A DNA stretch of 64,000 nucleotides from Candidatus Equicola faecalis (GTDB lineage: Bacteria > Bacteroidota > Bacteroidia > Bacteroidales > Bacteroidaceae): contig JAGHTU010000022.1 of the NCBI GenBank assembly GCA_018065185.1, forward strand, positions 1 through 64,000. The letters run 5' to 3'. Both the position numbers and the translations under genes were made by a program. The notes beneath the pieces were generated by a model that saw only the letters and a program-made list of their open reading frames with translations, did not search any database and was not told the origin of the DNA. Positions 1 through 8,509 of this stretch are shown here, piece after piece (positions within the stretch are counted from its first letter, which is position 1; each line of letters opens with the position of its first letter).

Positions 1-1984
1 GATAGTTTGCTGTTTGATTCCATACATTCTTACCTTCACCATCCCAAATAATCTCAGTAGCACCGGTAGCGCATCGTACTAACACTACGCTATCCACTGT
101 CGATAAGGTCTCGCCTACGTAGATGGCGTCTTCCTTCTTGGACATCTTAACAAAATCGCTAGAACCATCAACGCCCCAGGTGATGGCAAACATAGCAGGG
201 TCACTATCGGCAGCTTCTCCTGCTACAAATACAAACTCTTTACGTGCTACAGGAGCCGTATAGGTAAAGGCATCCCAGCCGCCAGTCCATTTTTGCAACT
301 CAGGTACACCTTTATAGAGAAGCCACTGAGCTTTGATGGTACCGGAAACCTTGCCACCTACTTCCCATGCTTCAGGAACATCGTTGGTATAGAGCTCAAC
401 GGCAGTATTGGCAGCAGTGACAAAAATACCATTTGTATAACCTTGACTACTTACATAGAACGAGTCAATCTCGGCGTCCGTGATGGTTACGGTAACATTT
501 TTAGCAACATCGGAAGCAGGGAATTTCGTTAACAACTCTTCCAAAGATGCGAAGACGGTCTTGGTGAAGGTCTTCTCTGCAACTTCACTGCTCTTACCAC
601 CCTTAGTAGCGATAGCCTTAACGGTAGTAGTTGCCGTCAGCGTGAAAGGAGCCTCGTACTTCGTAGAAGTAGCGGAAGGGGTAGAACCATCGAGAGTGTA
701 ATAGATAGAAGCGCCTTCAGTCTCGCAAGACATAGAAACTTCTACAGACTCCTCAAACTCAGTCGATTTTGCCGAGATAACAGGAGCTGCAACGACACCT
801 TCTGGCAGTTCAGTGTTCACGCCAAAGAGGACAAAACGATAGTCATTGGTAGCTGTGAACGTAATAGTGGTTGCACCTTTAGGGTCAAACGTAAAATAGT
901 CGTTTGTCGAAGGGTTGTTTTGCAAGGTAAATGGTGAATTGTTGGTAACACCTGCATCAGCAACGAGAGTATATTCTGTTCCATTAACATCTAACGTAAC
1001 ATTCTTGCCTTTCCAGCCTGCAGCATGAAAGTGGAGGGTCTTGGTAGCAGCCGGAATAGTAACTACGCAAGCACCGGCAGCAGAAGCTGTACCGCATTTA
1101 ATAGCACTTACCGTATCTCCCACAGCAACAATGACCTTAGCTGCAGAAGCAGAAGTGCCACCTGCGGTGGTGAGTTCTACATTGCTCGTATAGATAGTAG
1201 CATATTTAGGCAGAGGAACGGGCTCGCTTACCTTAATACTTGTGATGGTAGTATCGGTAGTGGTCAGGTCTTTATAAGAAGCCATCAGGGTAACAGATGC
1301 ATTGTCTGAAGCCTCTTCAAAAGTTTCGGGATCCAGCGTCCAAGTAATACCACTCTTAATTTGAGAAGTAGAGTCGTTCTTCACATACTTGGTGTAGACG
1401 CCCCAAACTTCCAAACCAGCAGGGTCAAATGCTTCACCAACTTCGTATTCCATCTTGGTAGCCATACCTTTGATAACTAAGCTATCTAAAGTAGCAGGAA
1501 CGGGGGTAGAACCGGCAGACTCAAGCCAAACATTAGTTTGAGTAGCTTTGTACGAACCAAATTGAGTACCGCCATTATTCTTTTGCAAGTAATAGTCATT
1601 AGGATGCAACTTGAGAAGACCTTTATCTGTATCTTCATCAATTGTCCAAACGACAGGTTCCTCCATTACTTGAACTGCACCGTTGTCTTTTGCGTTCTTT
1701 ATTCCCAAATAGAGACCATTGTCAAACTGTATGGTCCAGCCACCAGTAACTTCAGTAAACGTGAGAGCCACAGCATCTGCAACGTCTTCTTTGGCTACAC
1801 CTTTAATGGATTCGGTTTTGGCAGATCCATCAACATAGAAATAATAATCCTTGTCGCCAGTGGTTGCACCAATGTAGTACTTATTACCACTGGTGATTTC
1901 CGCGACAGTAGTGATTTTTTCTGCCAACAACTGCCCGATGCTACAAACGAGTAACATCAGCAAAAAGAAAAGTTTTTTCTTCAT
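1..1984 (-). CDS. Secreted multidomain Ig-like/adhesin protein (3' end outside window)
   Basis: Open minus-strand frame of at least 661 codons that leaves the window at base 1, so its C-terminus is not visible. It begins MKKKLFFLLMLLVCSIG, a clear signal peptide. Then come a ricin/lipocalin-like region rich in Lys/Tyr (YYIGATTGDKDYYFY), a bacterial Ig-like (Big_3 type) domain with the hallmark FDPAGLEVWGVY near residue 190, a stretch resembling chitobiase C-terminal domains (IYYTLDGSTPSATSTKY), and an OB-fold-like segment starting SLEELLTKFPASDV. The Big_3 domain is related to those in the secreted protein at 37.7 kb. The protein is probably exported to the surface, perhaps by T9SS, but its sorting signal would lie outside the window. 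Substrate or partner unknown. Confidence 0.8.
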   Translation of the reverse strand, partial: MKKKLFFLLMLLVCSIGQLLAEKITTVAEITSGNKYYIGATTGDKDYYFYVDGSAKTESIKGVAKEDVADAVALTFTEVTGGWTIQFDNGLYLGIKNAKDNGAVQVMEEPVVWTIDEDTDKGLLKLHPNDYYLQKNNGGTQFGSYKATQTNVWLESAGSTPVPATLDSLVIKGMATKMEYEVGEAFDPAGLEVWGVYTKYVKNDSTSQIKSGITWTLDPETFEEASDNASVTLMASYKDLTTTDTTITSIKVSEPVPLPKYATIYTSNVELTTAGGTSASAAKVIVAVGDTVSAIKCGTASAAGACVVTIPAATKTLHFHAAGWKGKNVTLDVNGTEYTLVADAGVTNNSPFTLQNNPSTNDYFTFDPKGATTITFTATNDYRFVLFGVNTELPEGVVAAPVISAKSTEFEESVEVSMSCETEGASIYYTLDGSTPSATSTKYEAPFTLTATTTVKAIATKGGKSSEVAEKTFTKTVFASLEELLTKFPASDVAKNVTVTITDAEIDSFYVSSQGYTNGIFVTAANTAVELYTNDVPEAWEVGGKVSGTIKAQWLLYKGVPELQKWTGGWDAFTYTAPVARKEFVFVAGEAADSDPAMFAITWGVDGSSDFVKMSKKEDAIYVGETLSTVDSVVLVRCATGATEIIWDGEGKNVWNQTANY

Positions 1985-2013
1985 AAGCATTTGTTTTTGT
2001 TGTTAATAATTAA

Positions 2014-2047
2014 GTTAATAAAAAAAGAATATTTAAGATTAAAAATT
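2014..2047. repeat. Leader repeat, copy 1 (pairs with 2783-2815)
   Basis: A/T-rich block beginning gttaataaaaaaagaatatt lies just upstream of the adhesin start. It matches 2783-2815 at roughly 85% by eye, with two short indels. The two copies are direct repeats and bracket the HEPN/MNT gene pair. Confidence 0.6.
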
Positions 2048-2070
2048 GTCTAGGTTATGCCTTGCAAAAA

Positions 2071-2370
2071 TCACTGTATTATAATTCCTGTGCGCATCAC
2101 ATCTTCGTATAAAGGAGATGGATTGCTGGCATCTAGGAGTACAGGCTCTATCAACGTATTAACAGAACGAGTCGCTCCCCATAAAGACGCAGAGGTGTTC
2201 AGCCAATCCCCCTGAATTTCTGGCAGAACAACAGCAACATCAATGTCACTGTCCTTGTGGGCAGTGCCTTTGCTATATGAACCGTATAAATATACTTGAG
2301 GATTTTCGACAATCCCCTGAATAGCCTGTTTATATGCACGTACTATTTCGATAACCTGTTCTTTATCCAT
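2071..2370 (-). CDS. MNT-type minimal nucleotidyltransferase
   Basis: 99-aa protein with the Pol-beta nucleotidyltransferase signature GSYSKGTAHKDSDIDVAVVL (GS-x10-DxD) at residues 30-49, which binds the NTP and metal ions. The length is typical of minimal nucleotidyltransferases paired with HEPN proteins. In characterised MntA/HepT systems the MNT protein neutralises the HEPN partner by AMPylation. Its start overlaps the end of the upstream HEPN gene by 28 bp, so the two are almost certainly translated together. The pair could be a toxin-antitoxin module, or a nucleotidyltransferase with a substrate-binding HEPN subunit; sequence alone does not decide. Confidence 0.85.
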   Translation of the reverse strand: MDKEQVIEIVRAYKQAIQGIVENPQVYLYGSYSKGTAHKDSDIDVAVVLPEIQGDWLNTSASLWGATRSVNTLIEPVLLDASNPSPLYEDVMRTGIIIQ

Positions 2371-2762
2371 TGTTGCAGTTCATTTGTGTTATCATAAACA
2401 GATTTACAATATTCTGGAGTCAATCGTTCCATCAATGCTTTTTTATATTCAGGATAACGTGATTCAATGTTAAGGGGCATCATTTCATCAATAAATGAGT
2501 TTTGTTTCTCACTCATTAAGCTTGCCAAGCCAGAGCCTTCCGACAATTTTATCAAGTTGTGTGTGTATGGCGGTTCTTCTGGCTGTGTAGCGCACCAATA
2601 AACCTTTAATGTCTTTTCCAAAACCTGATGACACATGAAACCAACATACAACCAACGATGCGTGGTTAACATCGCTTGCGCGGTTTCCAAATCATAATCC
2701 GCAATGTCGAGCCAATATGCGACTCTATCCATAATCTTCTTATGATCGCTTATCTGTGGCAT
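2343..2762 (-). CDS. HEPN domain protein, partner of the MNT gene
   Basis: 139-aa, mostly helical protein of the HEPN superfamily. Visible landmarks are VAYWLDIADYDLETAQAML (helix 1), FMCHQVLEKTLKVYW (helix 2), PPYTHNLIKL and ESRYPEYKKA, matching the PF05168-like group. The canonical HEPN RNase motif R-x4-6-H seen in HepT-type toxins is not evident, so nuclease activity is doubtful. It is the first gene of a two-gene operon with the MNT gene (28-bp overlap). A good promoter lies 73-103 bp upstream. Downstream, the adhesin gene follows on the same strand with no visible terminator, so the cassette may be co-transcribed with it. Confidence 0.8.
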   Translation of the reverse strand: MPQISDHKKIMDRVAYWLDIADYDLETAQAMLTTHRWLYVGFMCHQVLEKTLKVYWCATQPEEPPYTHNLIKLSEGSGLASLMSEKQNSFIDEMMPLNIESRYPEYKKALMERLTPEYCKSVYDNTNELQQWIKNRLSK

Positions 2763-2782
2763 TTTTTTTGGTCGGTAGTATC

Positions 2783-2815
2783 GTTAATAAAAAGAATATT
2801 TGAGATTAAAATCTT
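2783..2815. repeat. Leader repeat, copy 2 (pairs with 2014-2047)
   Basis: Begins gttaataaaaagaatatttg; near copy of 2014-2047 in the same orientation, between the promoter at 2835-2864 and the HEPN start. The arrangement suggests that HEPN/MNT entered an ancestral leader that was duplicated on either side. Confidence 0.6.
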
Positions 2816-2834
2816 GCCTTTGTTTATTTGTGTC

Positions 2835-2864
2835 CAAAGTTACGAACATATTGGAAATATGCAA
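2835..2864 (-). promoter_or_regulatory. Promoter for the HEPN/MNT cassette and possibly the adhesin gene
   Basis: On the minus strand, TTG (2864-2862), 19 nt, then TAACTTTG (2842-2835): a perfect match to the Bacteroidota housekeeping promoter layout. Confidence 0.75.
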
Positions 2865-2909
2865 AATATAAAACCTTATTTTTTATTCTTTATTGTAAAA
2901 ATGTATAAA

Positions 2910-2954
2910 CAAAAAATCACGCAATATCGGCAAGGAAGCCGATATTGCGTGATT
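2910..2954 (-). terminator. Rho-independent terminator of the C1B peptidase gene
   Basis: Perfect 17-bp inverted repeat (arms 2915-2931 and 2938-2954, loop of six) followed on the minus strand by TTTTTGTTT. It starts 24 bp after the peptidase stop codon. Confidence 0.9.
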
Positions 2955-2977
2955 AGTGTTTTAACCCAAATTAGGAA

Positions 2978-4189
2978 CTAAAGCCCCATTTTCTTGCGAA
3001 GGTCTTCAGGAATGGCATTCTTGTTTACCATATAATCCATGGTGTTTGCACAGATGAAAGTCTTTGTCATATACCAAATTCCTTTATACGTGCCCGTCTT
3101 TCCCCAAGAATTCTTTACCATGTAATATTCCTTGCCGTTTTGGTCTTTTGCAATGCCATAGATAAGCATACCATGATCGTCTGTGAGTTCCCAGTTGTCG
3201 AAGCGTTGCTGACGCATCTCCTGTGTAGGGACAATCTCCGGCACTTTGCAACCGAGAGAATCCAGTTTTGAGGTCTTTGATGTCTTGGTGAGCTTCAGCC
3301 ATTTAGCCATGTCGCTTCCTGCAAGTGAAGATGTGGCTTTGGAATCGACAGCGTATGCCACGCCCTGACGTGTGAAGCCGTCTTCAGACACATCACCGCC
3401 CCATGCTACGGTATAGCCGTTCTCAATGGCGTTGTCGATGATGCGCATCATGTCTTCCATAGGCACATTGTAAGAAAGTGGGAAACGCCAGTTGTCCTGT
3501 ACTTCAACGGCAAAACGTGTCCAGAAAGGATGATGAGTGTAGGACGTAACGGTGATATAGTCGTTCCAGTCAAGACCGAGTGATGCCGCAAACTCCTGTG
3601 GTGTATATTCCTTACCCTCATAAGTGAATTTCTCAGGGCACTTGCCTAAATAGGCATCAAGAATGCCTTGCAGACCGACTTTCCACTGATTGGAAATCTT
3701 CTTCGCACTGCTCTTTGCTACAGCTGCAACGTATGGCTCAAGCACGCTGAAAAACTCGTTGAAGTTGTGCAATGAGTCACCATACAGACTTCCTGCGAAT
3801 GGCATTGCATCCTCGGGACAGATACCGTAATGTTGCAAGCAATAGAGTGGGTCATAGGCACTTCCGCCTTGGGAGAATTGACAGTCACCATGGAAACGTA
3901 CCACCTGTGTGGCACGGTCCATATACGTCTTGTTTGCCACGAAAGATTCGCAAAGATCGTATTCCTTGCCGCTCTTCTTCAAAATCTCACTTTCAAAGAA
4001 TGATAGGGTGGAATAAGCCCAGCAGGTACCACTGCGGTTCTGATCCTTGATGCTACTGATAGGATTTTCCTTGATAACAGTAAAAACAGGCTTGTTAGGA
4101 TTTGTTTCCTTTTTTGCCTTTTTTGCAGCCTGCAGGTTACTTGCGCTTAGACAGACTGCCAGAATTCCAAAAAGAACTTTTTTCATCAT
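2978..4189 (-). CDS. Secreted C1B family cysteine peptidase (bleomycin hydrolase/PepC-like)
   Basis: 403-aa papain-fold peptidase with an N-terminal signal peptide (MMKKVLFGILAVCLSASNLQA). The catalytic Cys lies in QNRSGTCWAYSTLSFFES (about residue 56), the His in LTDDHGMLIYG (about 340) and the Asn in MVKNSWG (about 360). Family C1B enzymes are mostly cytosolic aminopeptidases, whereas this one should be periplasmic or outer-membrane associated. Length is close to other Bacteroidota members. Its start lies 53 bp inside the 3' end of the upstream phosphatase gene, so both are probably one transcript with coupled translation; the signal peptide fixes this start. Confidence 0.88.
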   Translation of the reverse strand: MMKKVLFGILAVCLSASNLQAAKKAKKETNPNKPVFTVIKENPISSIKDQNRSGTCWAYSTLSFFESEILKKSGKEYDLCESFVANKTYMDRATQVVRFHGDCQFSQGGSAYDPLYCLQHYGICPEDAMPFAGSLYGDSLHNFNEFFSVLEPYVAAVAKSSAKKISNQWKVGLQGILDAYLGKCPEKFTYEGKEYTPQEFAASLGLDWNDYITVTSYTHHPFWTRFAVEVQDNWRFPLSYNVPMEDMMRIIDNAIENGYTVAWGGDVSEDGFTRQGVAYAVDSKATSSLAGSDMAKWLKLTKTSKTSKLDSLGCKVPEIVPTQEMRQQRFDNWELTDDHGMLIYGIAKDQNGKEYYMVKNSWGKTGTYKGIWYMTKTFICANTMDYMVNKNAIPEDLRKKMGL

Positions 4190-5501
4190 TTTGCTTAAGA
4201 TTTGGTTTTATGTTTTTCTCAAAATTATCAATCTTCTTTAGATAATACTCACGCACATCTTTCCAATGGTAGTAAGGGGCACAATCGGTTTTTATAGGCA
4301 ATGTCGCCTCTTCCTCACAAAGCAGTGCCTTTACCAGTATATCTTCATCGTGGATATCTTTGCGATAGAAGATAAGTTGTATGTTTGTTGCCATAGGGAA
4401 TATCCGATAATTCCTCCACTTGGCTGAAAGCTCTTCGATGTTTTCCACAGGAGCTCCAATATCGTTGATTTCCATAAGGAATGTCAAAGGAAGTACCATG
4501 GTTTCGTGCCCGTAACGTAGTGTTGCGCCAGGCTTCTCAATCATCAGACAGCTGTCTGCCTCTTCAATGATTTTACGTAGCAGGTTGCGCTGTATGTATG
4601 GAGTCACTCCTCCATTGATTGGGTTATGCGAAAAACCAATATACCAACGTGCATTGAATATCTCCCAAATGCCATAAAGCTCGTTAAAGGTGAAAATGTC
4701 ATTAAGGGTGACGGTATGACGGCTCTCACAATTCTGTATGATTGATGCTATGTTAAAAACAGACATCATCAGTTCTCTTTCGCGGATGTTCTGCTTGACG
4801 TAGTCCTTATCCGCAAACAGGGAATTGATGAATCTCGCTGGGTCTAGTTGCTTAGCAGACCACTTTTCCACCACCTCTGCTGTCTTTCTTGACCAGCGGA
4901 AGCTTTCTAACTGGCGGTCGGAGTAGTTCATGTAATACATGTCGTGATAACTTGCATCGTGACGTATCCGCAATTTTGGGTTCAAGGCAATTAACTGTTG
5001 CAAGGCATTTTCCATTGAGAGAATGCAACGTATGACAACCGTGCTTTTTGCATCAATCACTGCAGAATCAGCAAATACTTCTGGAAAACGCTGATACATC
5101 CGCTCTGCTATCTGTCTGTGTTGTTGTGCGCCAAGAAGTGTCAGTTCGCCATAACGGTTCTGTGCTTCATCGGCAAGATACTTTAGGCGTTGCTTTACGC
5201 TTTTGCCTAAGTCGGTAAGTGCACCTGCGCTATCGGCTTTCTCAAATACATTCAAAGGGTTTAAATATTCGCCTTTACCACAAAGATAACGTGAGCCATG
5301 GCGTCCGTAGTGGCTGATGTAAAATGGTGTCTTGCCTTCCGGAGCCGGCGTCAATACACCTTTTGGAGTAGGGTAGGCTAAGTGATTACTTCCTGCCAGA
5401 TTAATGTCTTTCATGATTTCTTCCCTTGCTGTCTGTGCGCCAATTGGCAAAATGCCCAACAAGAAAAGAATAACGATTGATAGAAAATAGTGCTTTTTCA
5501 T
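4137..5501 (-). CDS. Histidine phosphatase, MINPP/acid phosphatase-like, secreted
   Basis: 454-aa protein with signal peptide MKKHYFLSIVILFLLGILPI. The histidine acid phosphatase hallmark RHGSR is seen in ISHYGRHGSRYL (about residue 71), and the distal proton-donor HE pair in RYGHETMVLPL. The spacing and the YISHYGRHGSRY context resemble multiple inositol polyphosphate phosphatases, which remove phosphates from phytate. Periplasmic or surface phosphate release from plant phytate is therefore the best guess, though a general acid phosphatase is possible. The C-terminus runs 53 bp into the next gene. A strong promoter lies 71-100 bp upstream. Confidence 0.85.
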   Translation of the reverse strand: MKKHYFLSIVILFLLGILPIGAQTAREEIMKDINLAGSNHLAYPTPKGVLTPAPEGKTPFYISHYGRHGSRYLCGKGEYLNPLNVFEKADSAGALTDLGKSVKQRLKYLADEAQNRYGELTLLGAQQHRQIAERMYQRFPEVFADSAVIDAKSTVVIRCILSMENALQQLIALNPKLRIRHDASYHDMYYMNYSDRQLESFRWSRKTAEVVEKWSAKQLDPARFINSLFADKDYVKQNIRERELMMSVFNIASIIQNCESRHTVTLNDIFTFNELYGIWEIFNARWYIGFSHNPINGGVTPYIQRNLLRKIIEEADSCLMIEKPGATLRYGHETMVLPLTFLMEINDIGAPVENIEELSAKWRNYRIFPMATNIQLIFYRKDIHDEDILVKALLCEEEATLPIKTDCAPYYHWKDVREYYLKKIDNFEKNIKPNLKQNDEKSSFWNSGSLSKRK

Positions 5502-5571
5502 AGTTGATAAATCTTTATGTAATTCAGTCTATACCGCATTGTTATTTGACAAATTTTATCCTTTCATTTGC

Positions 5572-5601
5572 CAAAGGTACAAAATAAAGTCCCCACCGCA
5601 A
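5572..5601 (-). promoter_or_regulatory. Promoter of the phosphatase-peptidase operon, overlapping the ompA terminator
   Basis: Minus strand TTG (5601-5599), 19 nt, TACCTTTG (5579-5572). The TTG box sits in the loop of the upstream gene's terminator hairpin, so termination and initiation elements share DNA. Confidence 0.75.
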
Positions 5602-5618
5602 AAAGCAGTGGGGACTTT
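5580..5618 (-). terminator. Terminator of the ompA-like gene
   Basis: 11-bp perfect stem AAAGTCCCCAC/GTGGGGACTTT (arms 5608-5618 and 5586-5596) followed by ATTTTGT on the minus strand, 26 bp after the ompA stop. Confidence 0.85.
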
Positions 5619-5643
5619 GTGAAAAAATATTCAGTTATTTCAA

Positions 5644-6792
5644 TTACTTAACAATGAACATTGCTACGCGGTTGAAGTCATACTCGTCAAAGAGCTTGTC
5701 TGTGATACCCATGCCCTTAGCCTCAAGGCGCTCAGCAGCGATACCATACTTCTTGATGAGAGTGTTCTTAACAACCTCTGCACGCTTTTCAGAAAGCTTC
5801 TGGTTCAAATCAGCTGGACCTTCTGGTGAAGCATAACCTTCGATGAGGATGTTTGCATCTGGATGGTTCTTCATGTACTTAGCAACCATTTCGATTTCTG
5901 CAAATTCGTTAGCATCGATAACTGACTTACCCTGACGGAAGATTACAGATGGCTGAAGAGCAACCTTTACAGGAGCTGCTGCAGGAGCAACAACTGGCTT
6001 CTTTGCAAGTTCTGCCTTAAGGTCGTTGATAGTCTTGTTAAGACCAGCAATCATGCGATCCTTAGCGTCAAGTTCTGAACGGAGGTCATTGATCTTTCCA
6101 TTGAGAGCATCGATTTCAGCCTGATCGCGTGGAACGATAGGAGTGAATACACCACCGAGGTTGTAAGCGATACCTGCTGTGAGCTGAACTTGAGCATACT
6201 TGCGATAAAGGTGAGTAGTGCGCTCCATGAACTGAACTTCTGGACGGATGCCGAGCTGAAGCTTCTCATTGAGGTTGAAGTTGAAATCAAGAGCGAAATC
6301 AATTGTTGAATGAGATGTGGCTCTCCAATTCTCAACACCCCAAGTACCAAACTGGTGGAAATAACCAACACCGGCTTCAGCAATGACCTCGAAGAAACGA
6401 GGAGCACCTGCATAACCAGCAAACAGGTTGTTTAGATTTACGAGACCATTAACACCAACATTAAGACCATCAAATAAAGTCTTGTTACCCTGTCCTACAA
6501 GAGATGAGAAATCATAGAAAGGATAAGCAGTGTAGTTGTTGTAATTGTTGTTGTTGATATAAGTCTGAGCCCAAATGCTAGCACCAACAACTGTGTTAAA
6601 GAACTTGTTTACTGAAAGACGAATCACTGGACGAGCATCTTTCAAAATGTTTTGACCAGCGAATGGCTCGTAAACACCACCTTGCAGAGTTACATAAGTA
6701 TTGTCGAGCGGTTTGCTGGACTTGTAACCACCTGCTGCACTTGCGTTAAGTGCGAATACTGCTAAAGCAGCAATCAAAATTAATTTTTTCAT
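5644..6792 (-). CDS. OmpA family outer membrane protein
   Basis: 382-aa major outer membrane protein. Order: signal peptide (MKKLILIAALAVFALNASA), an eight-strand type beta-barrel (about 30-215), a short Pro-rich/coiled-coil linker with heptads (INDLRSELDAKDRMIAGL, about 230-262), then a C-terminal OmpA peptidoglycan-binding domain (about 275-382) with ILIEGYASPEG and the Arg-containing LSEKRAEVVKNTL. The barrel anchors the protein and the C-domain ties it to peptidoglycan, stabilising the envelope. It is monocistronic, with its own promoter and terminator. Similar OmpA-like proteins are abundant in Prevotella and Porphyromonas. Confidence 0.92.
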   Translation of the reverse strand: MKKLILIAALAVFALNASAAGGYKSSKPLDNTYVTLQGGVYEPFAGQNILKDARPVIRLSVNKFFNTVVGASIWAQTYINNNNYNNYTAYPFYDFSSLVGQGNKTLFDGLNVGVNGLVNLNNLFAGYAGAPRFFEVIAEAGVGYFHQFGTWGVENWRATSHSTIDFALDFNFNLNEKLQLGIRPEVQFMERTTHLYRKYAQVQLTAGIAYNLGGVFTPIVPRDQAEIDALNGKINDLRSELDAKDRMIAGLNKTINDLKAELAKKPVVAPAAAPVKVALQPSVIFRQGKSVIDANEFAEIEMVAKYMKNHPDANILIEGYASPEGPADLNQKLSEKRAEVVKNTLIKKYGIAAERLEAKGMGITDKLFDEYDFNRVAMFIVK

Positions 6793-6844
6793 TTCTTTTA
6801 ATGTTTTATAAAACTAGAATTAATATAACTCTCAAAATTCAGTG

Positions 6845-6875
6845 CAAAGTAATAGTATTTTTTCTACATCTCCAA
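6845..6875 (-). promoter_or_regulatory. Promoter of the ompA-like gene
   Basis: Minus strand TTG (6875-6873), 20 nt, TTACTTTG (6852-6845), one mismatch from TAnnTTTG; leaves a leader of roughly 50 nt. Confidence 0.6.
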
Positions 6876-6964
6876 ACTTTTTATAAAAAAAATAAAAATC
6901 GTTAATTTAAGTTTATGTGAGTTTAAGTTATACGCGTAGTAATACCTTATTATATATGTAGGAT

Positions 6965-8299
6965 TTATAATCCCATTTTTGCCATGGCGGCATTCATTAA
7001 CATTTTGCCTTTTGAACCATTCATCATTTTCATCATTTTACGAAGTTGCTCAAACTGCTTCAATAGGCGGTTTACGTCATCAATCTTTCTGCCGGAGCCT
7101 TTTGCAATACGTTTCTTACGTCCCATATCTAGACAGTCAGGATTTTCTCGCTCGTATGGCGTCATGCTGTCAATGATAGTCACGATGCTGTCAAACGCGG
7201 AGTTGTCAACATCAACATCTTTTATCGCTTTCCCCAATCCAGGAATCATGCCGGCAAGGTCTTTTACATTGCCCATCTTTTTGATTTGTTCTATCTGACG
7301 GCGGAAATCATTGAAGTCGAATTTGTTTTTTGCAATCTTCTTTGAAAGGCGAAGCGCCTCTTCTTCGTCAAATTGTTGCTGAGCGCGTTCAACGAATGAG
7401 ACAACGTCGCCCATGCCGAGAATCCTGTCTGCCATACGATCGGGGTGGAATACATCAATAGCTTCCATCTTTTCTCCCGTTCCGATGAACATGATAGGTT
7501 TGTCAACGACCGTTCGCACAGAGATTGCGGCACCTCCACGGGTGTCACCATCAAGTTTTGTGAGTATAACGCCGTCTATTTCGAGACGGTCGTTGAATTC
7601 TTTGGCTGTGTTTACGGCATCCTGACCGGTCATCGCATCAACGACCAAAAGTGTGTTGTCCGGATTTATGGAGTTTTTTAACTGCTTAATCTGGTGCATC
7701 AGCTCTTCGTCTATAGACTGACGTCCTGCTGTATCTACAATGATTGTGTCGTAACTTTTTGCTTTTGCCTCACGGATGGCGTTCTGTGCAACGGATATCG
7801 GGTCGGTCGCACCTTCTTCCATATAAATAGGTACTTCTATCTGTTCGGCTAAAACACGCAACTGCTCCATTGCGGCAGGGCGGAATGTGTCGCAGGCAAC
7901 AAGCAGCGGACGACGGTGTTTCTGCTTTTTCAGCATAAGGGCCAGTTTTCCGGAAAAAGTGGTCTTGCCGGCACCGTTCAAACCTGCCATCAATATTATT
8001 GCCGGGCGATTTTCTAAATTTAATTCACGTGCGTTGCCACCCATCAATGCTGCCAGTTCGTCGTGTACTACTTTTATCATCAGTTGCCCTGGCTTTATGG
8101 CAGTCAGGACATTCATGCCAAGGGCTTTGGTTTTAACTGAGTCTGTAAAAGTCTTTGCTACTTTGTAATTTACATCGGCATCAAGTAATGCGCGGCGTAC
8201 GTCTTTTAGAGTCTCTGCAACGTTGATCTCGGTGATTTTTCCCTCACCTTTGAGTATTTTGAAAGAACGGTCAAGTCTTTCGGATAGATTCTCAAACAT
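6965..8299 (-). CDS. ffh: Signal recognition particle protein Ffh
   Basis: 444-aa SRP54 GTPase that, with 4.5S RNA, binds signal sequences emerging from ribosomes and delivers them to FtsY at the membrane. N-domain about 1-85, G-domain with P-loop GLNGAGKTT (about 106-114), DTAGRQ, TKLDGDTRGGAA, and a methionine-rich M-domain from about 300 (IPGLGKA, RKKRIAKGSGR, KQFEQLRKMMKMM). The P-loop reads GLNGAGKTT where many bacteria have GLQGSGKTT, a harmless variant. Full length. Divergent from the decarboxylase operon. Confidence 0.97.
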   Translation of the reverse strand: MFENLSERLDRSFKILKGEGKITEINVAETLKDVRRALLDADVNYKVAKTFTDSVKTKALGMNVLTAIKPGQLMIKVVHDELAALMGGNARELNLENRPAIILMAGLNGAGKTTFSGKLALMLKKQKHRRPLLVACDTFRPAAMEQLRVLAEQIEVPIYMEEGATDPISVAQNAIREAKAKSYDTIIVDTAGRQSIDEELMHQIKQLKNSINPDNTLLVVDAMTGQDAVNTAKEFNDRLEIDGVILTKLDGDTRGGAAISVRTVVDKPIMFIGTGEKMEAIDVFHPDRMADRILGMGDVVSFVERAQQQFDEEEALRLSKKIAKNKFDFNDFRRQIEQIKKMGNVKDLAGMIPGLGKAIKDVDVDNSAFDSIVTIIDSMTPYERENPDCLDMGRKKRIAKGSGRKIDDVNRLLKQFEQLRKMMKMMNGSKGKMLMNAAMAKMGL

Positions 8300-8358
8300 T
8301 ATAATTTGTCTTTAATTATTTTATATCAAAAAAACGGGCTTTTGCCCCATACGGGTGG

Positions 8359-8366
8359 CAAATTTA
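8359..8366 (-). promoter_or_regulatory. Probable -7 element of ffh
   Basis: TAAATTTG on the minus strand fits TAnnTTTG, 60 bp before the ffh start. No TTG at the ideal distance was seen, so it is weaker than the others. Confidence 0.4.
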
Positions 8367-8389
8367 CATAAAAATATCAAGATAGGGAG

Positions 8390-8418
8390 TTGCCGTTAAT
8401 ACATTTTTATTATCTTTG
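8390..8418 (+). promoter_or_regulatory. Promoter of the decarboxylase operon
   Basis: TTG (8390-8392), 18 nt, TATCTTTG (8411-8418), about 90 bp before the preferred start of the first gene. Confidence 0.65.
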
Positions 8419-8509
8419 CGGAAAAATTATGCACGCATTGAATCGTATGTCGAGGTTTAGCGTTGAATTTAAATAGATGGATATTGACAAAATTATGATA
8501 TACAACCAA

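Noticed and set aside
6930..6957. Third copy of the CG-tract element downstream of ffh
   Set aside because: Only ataataaggtat and a single ACGCGT match; too short to claim as a copy, so only mentioned.
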